This document shows positions 1 to 4,682 of a stretch of 8,019 nt of DNA, piece after piece. Made by a program: the position numbers and the translations under genes. The notes beneath the pieces were generated by a model. The model did not search any database, was not told where the DNA came from, and saw only the letters and a list, made by a program, of their open reading frames with translations. Positions within the stretch are counted from its first letter, which is position 1; each line of letters begins with the position of its first letter. The DNA is from Psychrobacter sp. (GTDB lineage Bacteria > Pseudomonadota > Gammaproteobacteria > Pseudomonadales > Moraxellaceae): positions 1 through 8,019 of the forward strand of contig JARIEH010000202.1 in the NCBI GenBank assembly GCA_029256865.1, given 5' to 3'.

Positions 1-765
1 ATCTGGCAGGCGCTGATAAGTGTCATAAAACTGCTGCTGAGCGCTGACAATCGCTTGACGAATCTCGCTTGAGGCATGATTACCCTGAAAAGTGGCATGA
101 TGATAATGGAAGTGACAGGCACCTGTACGAACTAAGCGATCAGCGTCCGCTTGAAAGTCGCCCAATCCCGCCGCTTTTTCAGGGGCGATGACCAGCACAT
201 GCTCGATATCAAATGGAATAGGCAGCTGCTGATTGAGGTTTAATAAGCCTTCGCCTGTCAAACGGTCGACCATCTCCGCATATTGCCGCGCCAAGTCGCC
301 TAAGGTGTAGCTGGGATCAATATCTTCAATCGTCAGCGAAAAGCCATATTGTGCATGGAAGCCTGCCGATACTTTGAGCAATACCGTCAAATCACGGTCA
401 AGTGGCATGCCGGTTGCGCGCTCAAATTTTGCTAAGACACGCGCCGCTTTAAAGCGCCAAAGGTTACCGCGGCAGCTGGCAATGACTTTGCCGTCATCGT
501 CTTTTTCTGCCAGCTCAAAGTAATAATGCCCGCCTTTACTTGATAAGTTGCGAATCTCAGCTTTGACCCATACGCGGTGATTAAAGGTCTGTTTGATAAC
601 CATATCGACCGCTGATAAATAGTCACTCAGACGCAATACTGTATCTTCTAAATTGACTTCAAGGTTATTCTCTTGTTCTGCCAGTTCGGCTTCCAAGGTC
701 GCTAAATCTTTGGCTGGCGTTAAAACCTTGGCTTGTTTGGTAGGTGATAGGTTGGGTTTGCGCAT
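1..765 (-). CDS. xseA: Exodeoxyribonuclease VII large subunit, N-terminal part (runs off the left edge)
   Basis: Large subunit of exonuclease VII, which with several copies of XseB degrades single-stranded DNA to oligonucleotides in the cytoplasm during repair and recombination. The 255 visible codons read open from the ATG at 765-763 to the first base of the window, so the C-terminal part and stop are missing. The N-terminal OB-fold (about residues 45-155) carries the family pattern WVKAEI, then KGGHYYFELAEK, CRGNLWRF and the signature SLTIEDIDPSYTLGDLARQ. The start of the nuclease domain (about 185-250) reads VLVIAPEKAAGLGDF and FHYHHATFQG, a variant of the usual 'VITSPTGAA...YP..VQG' pattern that I associate with Acinetobacter/Psychrobacter proteins (from memory). 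A charged leader of about 40 residues precedes the OB-fold. No strong Shine-Dalgarno sequence is visible, but an in-frame stop lies upstream and no other good start exists. The lipoprotein gene lies upstream on the same strand. Confidence 0.93.
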   Translation of the reverse strand, partial: MRKPNLSPTKQAKVLTPAKDLATLEAELAEQENNLEVNLEDTVLRLSDYLSAVDMVIKQTFNHRVWVKAEIRNLSSKGGHYYFELAEKDDDGKVIASCRGNLWRFKAARVLAKFERATGMPLDRDLTVLLKVSAGFHAQYGFSLTIEDIDPSYTLGDLARQYAEMVDRLTGEGLLNLNQQLPIPFDIEHVLVIAPEKAAGLGDFQADADRLVRTGACHFHYHHATFQGNHASSEIRQAIVSAQQQFYDTYQRLPD

Positions 766-861
766 AATGATAGACCAAAGGTGAGAAGATTTAAAAACGG
801 GTTGCTGATAGCTGTTTCTTTATAGTCTTGTTATTTGTAGACTGACGGTAAGGTGCTAAAT

Positions 862-892
862 ATTGTATAGGGTAGTTTACCGCAAAAGTCCA
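862..892 (-). promoter_or_regulatory. Possible xseA promoter
   Basis: On the minus strand, TGGACT (892-887) and TATACA (869-864) lie 17 bases apart, each matching four of six sigma-70 consensus bases; TACAAT (867-862) overlaps as an alternative -10. The implied leader to the xseA ATG would be about 90 bases. The rest of the spacer 766-989 shows only a short AT-rich palindrome (about 962-974) just past the lipoprotein stop, with no T-run, so I do not call a terminator there. Confidence 0.3.
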
Positions 893-989
893 CGTACAAA
901 AAGTAAAGCCAACAAGCCTGCGATGAATCTATTATTATTCGCGCAAACTTATTGGCTCAGGATAAATCATTTATTCGCTAAAGAGTGTC

Positions 990-1358
990 TTATTGGCAGC
1001 GGAAATTAATCATATACTCATAATCATCTTTACGCGATAAATCTGGCGTACCCGTACCAAAGATTGAACCGATAACGGCACCAGCTTGCCCAACCATACG
1101 GCCAGCTTGCTCATTCAAAATACCATTATATTTTACTTTATCATCAACGATAATGACCTGCTTGTTTCGGCAGGTTTTTTGCGCGCTATTTATCGCATTT
1201 TGCTGAGCTTTTACTTTGGTATCGCCAATACCAGTGGTCTCATAAATAGAATTGGCGCGTTGAATAACGGGTGAAGAAGGGGTACTTTGGCAGGCACTTA
1301 ACACAAGGGCTGCTGCTAAAGTTGCCGTTAAGGTCGCTGTTTTATTAAAAGTCATCAT
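990..1358 (-). CDS. Small conserved-looking lipoprotein of unknown function with a glycine-zipper-like segment
   Basis: The 122-residue product starts with a short basic region and hydrophobic stretch ending in the lipobox LSAC, so Cys23 should be lipidated after signal peptidase II cleavage. Residue +2 is Gln rather than Asp, which favours export to the outer membrane by the Lol rule. The mature part has a tract (about 36-63) rich in Ala, Gln and Lys, then NKQVIIVDDKVKYNG, then glycines 86, 90, 93, 97 and 101 spaced three or four residues apart in a hydrophobic stretch, like a glycine zipper. Cys63 and Cys121 could form a disulfide in the periplasm. The ATG at 1358 sits six bases after GAGGAA (minus strand, 1370-1365); a second ATG follows directly. 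I do not recognise a named family, although I recall similar hypothetical lipoproteins in Acinetobacter. It is monocistronic or co-oriented with xseA 224 bases downstream. Confidence 0.88.
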   Translation of the reverse strand: MMTFNKTATLTATLAAALVLSACQSTPSSPVIQRANSIYETTGIGDTKVKAQQNAINSAQKTCRNKQVIIVDDKVKYNGILNEQAGRMVGQAGAVIGSIFGTGTPDLSRKDDYEYMINFRCQ

Positions 1359-1392
1359 AAGGTATTCCTCAAATTAAAAGTTAAGCATATTA

Positions 1393-1420
1393 AGTATAAA
1401 TGGCATAAGCATTTTATCAG
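1393..1420 (-). promoter_or_regulatory. Likely promoter of the lipoprotein gene
   Basis: Minus-strand CTGATA (1420-1415, four of six to TTGACA) and TATACT (1398-1393, five of six to TATAAT) are separated by 16 bases. The predicted start near 1386 would give a short leader of about 28 bases containing the GAGGAA ribosome binding site. The fit of spacing and leader length makes this plausible. Confidence 0.45.
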
Positions 1421-1534
1421 ATACCAGTTAACAGACAGCATGAATCTAACCTATTAGAGTCTTAAGTGTCTAGACAGTTATTGTGTTTGGTATTGCGCTT
1501 ATATTACATGTCATGTTTGAGAGGAATGACAATG

Positions 1535-1559
1535 AAAAAAGAGCAGCTTTCAGGCTGCT
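1535..1559 (-). terminator. Intrinsic terminator on the minus strand without an obvious upstream gene
   Basis: Read on the minus strand, AGCAGC (1559-1554), a six-base loop and GCTGCT (1547-1542) form a perfect six-pair GC-rich stem, followed by one C and six T (1540-1535). This is a typical Rho-independent terminator. No minus-strand gene lies between it and the hydrolase start at 1739. On the plus strand the hairpin is followed only by GTATTT, so it would work poorly in that direction. Confidence 0.7.
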
Positions 1560-1624
1560 GTATTTAGCAAAGATATTTTAGTTGGTTTTTTTATGGCATA
1601 AATTCAGGCAAAAAAGCCATATAC
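1535..1624 (-). ncRNA. Candidate small RNA ending at the orphan terminator
   Basis: The terminator at 1559-1535 needs a transcript. Minus-strand TTTATA (1659-1654) and TATACA (1636-1631), 17 bases apart and each matching four of six consensus bases, could start one near 1624, giving an RNA of about 90 nt. It would contain a first hairpin from TATGGC (1621-1616) pairing with GCCATA (1597-1592), an A-rich single-stranded linker, and the terminator hairpin. That architecture is common for bacterial small RNAs. The promoter is weak and its -35 region abuts the plus-strand promoter, so the two would interfere. No known RNA family is recognised; read-through control from antisense transcription is an alternative role for the terminator. 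Confidence 0.22.
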
Positions 1625-1636
1625 ATCGCCTGTATA
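1620..1636. repeat. 17-bp dyad (operator-like) upstream of the hydrolase promoter
   Basis: TATACA (1620-1625) and TGTATA (1631-1636) are perfect inverted six-mers around TCGCC. The dyad ends 11 bases before the -35 hexamer of the plus-strand promoter, a position where activators or repressors often bind, and it also covers the -10 of the possible minus-strand promoter. No named regulator is implied. Confidence 0.3.
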
Positions 1637-1647
1637 CAGCAAATCAC

Positions 1648-1675
1648 TTGAAATATAAACCATATCTAGGATAAT
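1648..1675 (+). promoter_or_regulatory. Promoter of the alpha/beta hydrolase gene
   Basis: TTGAAA (1648-1653) and GATAAT (1670-1675) each match five of six sigma-70 consensus bases and are 16 bases apart, the best promoter-like pair in the window. Transcription would begin near 1682, leaving a leader of about 57 bases that contains the 17-bp duplication. Confidence 0.55.
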
Positions 1676-1690
1676 TGAGTCATTCATTCT

Positions 1691-1724
1691 TAACTTTCAC
1701 TCTCAATTAACTTTCACTCTCAAT
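1691..1724 (+). repeat. Two perfect tandem copies of a 17-bp unit in the hydrolase leader
   Basis: The unit TAACTTTCACTCTCAAT occurs at 1691-1707 and 1708-1724 without mismatch and is followed by TAA, the start of a third copy. Each copy carries CTCAATTA (1702-1709 and 1719-1726), the exact inverse of TAATTGAG at 1672-1679, which overlaps the -10 hexamer. The duplication therefore offers two alternative partners for one upstream arm in DNA; the arm begins before the predicted transcript start, so RNA pairing is unlikely unless transcription starts earlier. Confidence 0.85.
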
Positions 1725-1738
1725 TAATAAGTAACTAT

Positions 1739-2392
1739 ATGCAATTGATTCCTGCTCCTGCTGGCGTGCTCGAAGTGGATGCACTCTGGCAACAAGACAA
1801 CCCTAACGATCCGAATACTGATACGGTGGCACTATTATGTCATCCCAATCCGCTGTTTGAAGGCACGATGAATAATAAAGTGGTCACAACGATGTACCGT
1901 TTCGCCCGTGATAATGGTATGCACGCGGTGCGTTTTAACTTTCGCGGCGTTGGACAGTCAACGGGTGAGCATGATTATGCTGACGGTGAAGTGGTCGATG
2001 CAATGACCGTGCTACAATGGATTGCAGGACAAACCAATGCGCGTAAGCTATGGTTAGGTGGGTTCTCCTTCGGTGGCTATGTGACTGCGCGAGTAGCTCA
2101 GCAAGTCATAGTATCACCCCATGTTTGGGGATTGAGTGATTTTGAAGTTAGTAAAATCGCCCTCATCGCCCCATCTGTGGAAAAAAACGATATTAGTGAC
2201 CTAAGCTTACCGGCTGACAAAACCTTTGAGATTTATGGGAATGCTGATGAAGTGATTGATCCTGATGAGATGCAGGCTTTCGCTGAAAACTTAGGAATGG
2301 CCGTCAGTGTGGTAGAGGGTGCCGGACACTTTTTTCACGGACGCCTGTCTGAATTAAAAAAGCTATTAGAGCAGCACAGTTTTGATGAATAA
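1739..2392 (+). CDS. Alpha/beta hydrolase of the COG2945 type
   Basis: A 217-residue cytoplasmic serine hydrolase with no signal peptide. Hallmarks in order: CHPNPLFEGTMNNKVV (34-49), typical of this family and probably shaping the oxyanion region; FNFRGVGQSTG (67-77); the nucleophile elbow GFSFGG with Ser110; the acid region YGNADEVID (Asp170, or Asp174); and GAGHFFHG with His197. All three catalytic elements are present and the length is usual for the family. Members resemble dienelactone hydrolases and esterases, but the substrate is unknown. The ATG at 1739 starts the family's usual 'PAG.LE' N-terminus, though no clear Shine-Dalgarno sequence precedes it (AATAAGTAAC only), so translation initiation may be weak. 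The gene has its own promoter, a duplicated leader, and a stop codon lying within the downstream tandem repeat. It is probably monocistronic. Confidence 0.88.
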   Translation: MQLIPAPAGVLEVDALWQQDNPNDPNTDTVALLCHPNPLFEGTMNNKVVTTMYRFARDNGMHAVRFNFRGVGQSTGEHDYADGEVVDAMTVLQWIAGQTNARKLWLGGFSFGGYVTARVAQQVIVSPHVWGLSDFEVSKIALIAPSVEKNDISDLSLPADKTFEIYGNADEVIDPDEMQAFAENLGMAVSVVEGAGHFFHGRLSELKKLLEQHSFDE

Positions 2393-2473
2393 TAGTTTTA
2401 ATTAATAATAGTTTTAATTAATAAGAGTTTTAATTAATAAGAGTTTTGATTAATAAGAGTTTTGATTAATAAG
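2388..2473 (+). repeat. 16-bp tandem repeat, about 5.4 copies, overlapping the hydrolase stop codon
   Basis: Units start at 2388, 2404, 2420, 2436 and 2452, with a partial AATAAG at 2468-2473. The form AATAATAGTTTTAATT (copies 1-2) changes to AATAAGAGTTTTAATT (copy 3) and AATAAGAGTTTTGATT (copies 4-5), so substitutions are shared by adjacent copies, as expected from stepwise slippage duplication. Copy 1 contains the hydrolase stop TAA (2390-2392). The junctions of copies 1/2, 2/3 and 3/4 contain the palindrome TTAATTAA. No spacers separate the units, so it is a simple minisatellite. No intrinsic terminator is evident in it. Confidence 0.95.
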
Positions 2474-2540
2474 TATGGTTTAAATCAAGCCGTGTTAACC
2501 GGGCAGAATGCACATGATGCGAAGTCTAACAACTCAGGCG

Positions 2541-2575
2541 TTTTTATCTTATCAGTATCAACACTGGGATAAAAA
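2541..2575. promoter_or_regulatory. Inverted repeat upstream of zapE
   Basis: TTTTTATC (2541-2548) is perfectly inverted at GATAAAAA (2568-2575), with CAGT (2553-2556) and ACTG (2563-2566) able to extend the structure inside. The right arm runs into an ATG (2576) that opens only a six-codon frame ending at 2596. The stem is A/T-rich and not followed by a T-run on either strand, so I do not call it a terminator; it may be a protein binding site or chance. Confidence 0.25.
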
Positions 2576-2648
2576 ATGAAAGTGAGTGACGACTAACGGT
2601 ACCAACACATTTCTATATTATTTATTTTATTCAATGATGAGTCGCATT

Positions 2649-3755
2649 ATGAGTTTATCTCCGTTGCAACGTTACGAGCAAGCCATTAGCACTGATGAGT
2701 TTACTCGAGATGAACAGCAATATCAGGCCATGAGCTATCTTGATGAGTTATATCATCAGCTCAACAATAGCGCAGAGCAAAAAAAGGGCTTTTTTAGCTT
2801 TTTAAAATCCAAACCTACTGCGCCAAAAGGTCTGTATATGTGGGGGGGAGTGGGACGTGGTAAAACATGGATGATGGATATGTTCTATGATTCGTTGACG
2901 ATTGATCGCAAGATGCGTCAGCATTTTCATCATTTCATGCAGCGTGTGCACCAAGAGCTCAATAAGCTACAAGGCCAAAGTGATCCCCTAGAGAAAGTGG
3001 CTGATATTATTTATGCAGAAGCTGTGATTATCTGCTTTGATGAGTTTTTTGTCTCCAACGTCTCGGATGCCATGATTTTAGGTGATTTGTTCACCATGTT
3101 ATTTAATCGTGGGGTGACTCTGGTAGCGACTTCAAATATTGAACCCTCAGGACTGTATAAAGATGGCTTGCATCGTGACCGATTCATGCCCGCTATCGCT
3201 GAAGTTGAGCAGCATACCACAGTGATGAATATTGATTCTGGTATTGACTATCGTTTACGTGTATTGCAGCAAGCGGAACTATATGAATCGCCTTTGACCA
3301 AAGCCAATTATCATTGGTTAGCCAACCGTTTTGCGAGTTTATCTAATAATCAAAAGATCAGTAACGAGCCCATTACTATTAATGGTCGTGAAATAAAAGT
3401 GAATGCCCGCACCGAAGACATTTTATTTTGCGATTTTCGTCATTTATGCATGGAGCCGCGTTCAGCCGCAGACTTTATCGAAATTGCCAAGCAGTTCAGC
3501 ACGGTACTCATCAACTCAGTACCGGCATTAAATGATGAATTGCGTGATCCGACTCGCCGCTTTATTTATTTGGTTGATGAGTTTTATGATCGCCGTGTCA
3601 AATTGTTGGTTCGAGCAGAGCAACCGATTCTTGAGTTATATCAAGGAGAAAAGTTGGCGTTTGAGATTGAGCGTACACGCTCGCGGTTGCTTGAGATGCA
3701 ATCAGAAGACTATCTAAAAATGGAGCATCGTGTTGAGGACGTCGATCTCGCATAA
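2649..3755 (+). CDS. zapE: Cell division protein ZapE (AFG1-like ATPase)
   Basis: P-loop ATPase of the AFG1/LACE1 family; in E. coli ZapE associates with the division site and affects FtsZ ring behaviour under stress. Numbering from the ATG at 2649 (368 residues, close to E. coli length): Walker A GGVGRGKT at 66-73, Walker B VIICFDEFF with Asp131-Glu132, the following SNVSDAMIL, a TSN motif (161-163), and a conserved C-terminal region RFIYLVDEFYDRRVKL. All nucleotide-binding residues are intact. This start places SLSPLQRY where E. coli ZapE has its N-terminus, but the frame stays open upstream: ATGs at 2634 and 2637 and a GTG at 2586 are alternatives, none with a strong ribosome binding site. 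TATATT at 2614-2619 could be a -10 for a very short leader. Peripheral membrane or cytosolic location is expected. The neighbours do not suggest an operon. Confidence 0.93.
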   Translation: MSLSPLQRYEQAISTDEFTRDEQQYQAMSYLDELYHQLNNSAEQKKGFFSFLKSKPTAPKGLYMWGGVGRGKTWMMDMFYDSLTIDRKMRQHFHHFMQRVHQELNKLQGQSDPLEKVADIIYAEAVIICFDEFFVSNVSDAMILGDLFTMLFNRGVTLVATSNIEPSGLYKDGLHRDRFMPAIAEVEQHTTVMNIDSGIDYRLRVLQQAELYESPLTKANYHWLANRFASLSNNQKISNEPITINGREIKVNARTEDILFCDFRHLCMEPRSAADFIEIAKQFSTVLINSVPALNDELRDPTRRFIYLVDEFYDRRVKLLVRAEQPILELYQGEKLAFEIERTRSRLLEMQSEDYLKMEHRVEDVDLA

Positions 3756-3781
3756 TGGCTGGGTTTTTTATAGACACTTAT

Positions 3782-3787
3782 TATAAT
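3782..3787 (+). promoter_or_regulatory. Consensus -10 element before the nitroreductase gene
   Basis: A perfect TATAAT lies 68 bases before the nitroreductase ATG. The matching -35 position (about 3760-3765, TGGGTT) is poor and there is no extended -10 TG, so strength or activator dependence cannot be judged. Transcription would begin near 3794, inside the tandem repeat that follows. Confidence 0.35.
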
Positions 3788-3814
3788 CCATGAAAAAAAT
3801 ATCCATGAAAAAAT
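3786..3814 (+). repeat. Two tandem copies of a 14-15-bp ATG-containing unit
   Basis: ATCCATGAAAAAA occurs at 3786-3798 and again from 3801, the copies differing by one A in the run. From 3790 they read as an eight-codon frame (M-K-K-I-S-M-K-K, stop at 3814-3816) without a ribosome binding site. It most likely reflects local slippage; the adjoining TATAAT overlaps its first bases. Confidence 0.75.
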
Positions 3815-3855
3815 AGTACCGATAAACAATACATAATAATAAATAAGGAGAAGTC

Positions 3856-4527
3856 ATGAGTATGTCTGAACAAACTGGCTCAAATACTGGTTTTGATAAA
3901 AGTGATGGAACGGGTAAGGCAGAGAATATCGTCGCTACTAACTCCCAAGTGACAGCTGAACAGCTGATTAACTGGATTAAATCAAGACGCAGTATTGGCA
4001 ATTTAACCATCCCTGCACCCACACATGAGCAGATTACGGCGGCTATCGATTGTGCCGTCACTGCGCCTGATCATAAGAAACTACAACCTTGGCGCTTTAT
4101 TGTGACTCAAGGCAATGCCCGTCACGAACTGGGCCGTGCACTTTTGACAGCGGCAGAAGCAAAAGCTGGCAGAGAAGGAAAAACGCTGTCTGAGAAAGAT
4201 CAGAAAAAAACTTATAACCTGCCGTTGCGTGCGCCCGTCATTATTACTGTCGTCACTCAAATGCAAGAGCATAAAAAAGTACCACACTTTGAGCAGTTAC
4301 TGAGTACGGGTGCTGCAGTACAAAACTTGATTTTGGCATTAAAAGCGCAAGGGTTTAGCACAGTATGGCGCACCGGTTTGCTTTGTAATGAACCTGCAGT
4401 AAAGGCTTATTTCGACGTTGGTGCAGAGGATTATGTCAGTGCTTTTGTTTATACTGGATCCAGTCATTGTGACATGCCAACGCGTAAGCCTATTGAGCTT
4501 GAGCCTCTGTTACGCTTTGAATCCTAG
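3856..4527 (+). CDS. FMN-dependent nitroreductase, YdjA type
   Basis: Flavin-binding NAD(P)H oxidoreductase of the small nitroreductase fold, 223 residues, cytoplasmic. After a polar, low-complexity N-terminus of about 33 residues not present in E. coli YdjA, the domain shows SRRS (43-46, phosphate/FMN binding), APDHKKLQPWRF (70-81), LRAPVIITVV (124-133), HKKVPHFEQLLSTGAAVQNL (139-158) and VWRTG (170-174), all in YdjA order. Natural substrates of this group are not established; reduction of nitro compounds or quinones is inferred from the family. AAGGAG (3845-3850) lies five bases before the ATG at 3856, the strongest ribosome binding site in the window; a second ATG at 3862 is less well placed. 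A -10 element and short repeat precede it. Gaps of about 100 bases on the left and 155 on the right suggest a separate unit. Confidence 0.92.
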   Translation: MSMSEQTGSNTGFDKSDGTGKAENIVATNSQVTAEQLINWIKSRRSIGNLTIPAPTHEQITAAIDCAVTAPDHKKLQPWRFIVTQGNARHELGRALLTAAEAKAGREGKTLSEKDQKKTYNLPLRAPVIITVVTQMQEHKKVPHFEQLLSTGAAVQNLILALKAQGFSTVWRTGLLCNEPAVKAYFDVGAEDYVSAFVYTGSSHCDMPTRKPIELEPLLRFES

Positions 4528-4599
4528 AGTGAACGTTGCCTGAGCAGAACCGCTTAAAACAATGAAAGAGCAGTTAAAGCAGTAATAAATCAAGCCCAG

Positions 4600-4625
4600 A
4601 GCGTCACATAACGCTATACCTTTTT
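4600..4625 (+). terminator. Weak terminator-like hairpin after the nitroreductase gene
   Basis: AGCGT (4600-4604) and ACGCT (4611-4615) form a five-pair stem with a six-base loop, followed after ATACC by five T (4621-4625). The stem is short and the T-run is displaced by five bases, so termination may be partial, but the position between the nitroreductase and gpsA fits. Confidence 0.35.
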
Positions 4626-4647
4626 GTGCAGACAGTATAAGCTGCAC
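4626..4647. promoter_or_regulatory. Dyad enclosing a -10-like element upstream of gpsA
   Basis: GTGCAG (4626-4631) and CTGCAC (4642-4647) are perfect inverted six-mers around ten bases. The -10-like TATAAG (4636-4641) sits in the loop, directly against the right arm. A start near 4648 would give a leader of about 35 bases to gpsA. No good -35 is visible at the expected distance. The layout resembles an operator over a promoter, although an RNA hairpin is also possible. Confidence 0.33.
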
Positions 4648-4682
4648 GAATTCAATAAGCCGATCAACACGGACAAATAGAT

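Larger units (their letters stand above)
1359..1738. other. 380-base spacer between divergent transcription units
   Basis: No protein-coding stretch is convincing here. From left to right it holds the lipoprotein ribosome binding site and promoter, about 100 bases with nothing recognised (about 1421-1530), a minus-strand terminator hairpin, an AT-rich stretch with two inverted repeats, a good plus-strand promoter and a 17-bp tandem duplication ending 14 bases before the hydrolase ATG. The density of signals in 1531-1738 is high for a spacer of this size. Confidence 0.7.

Noticed and set aside
1086..1274. Plus-strand open frame opposite the lipoprotein gene
   Set aside because: Lipoprotein frame has lipobox, promoter and ribosome binding site; the opposite frame has none of these.
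2388..2473. CRISPR-like array
   Set aside because: Units are contiguous 16-mers with no spacers and no palindromic CRISPR repeat; there are no cas genes nearby.
3764..3769. Terminator after zapE at the six-T run
   Set aside because: No stem can be drawn from the preceding bases (end of zapE and TGGCTGGG).
3790..3816. Upstream peptide M-K-K-I-S-M-K-K controlling the nitroreductase
   Set aside because: It has no ribosome binding site, and its ATG precedes the likely transcript start implied by TATAAT at 3782-3787.
1739..4527. A defence or mobile-element island formed by hydrolase, ATPase and nitroreductase
   Set aside because: Each protein matches an ordinary housekeeping family (COG2945 hydrolase, ZapE, YdjA-type); spacing suggests separate units and there are no recombinase genes or island borders.
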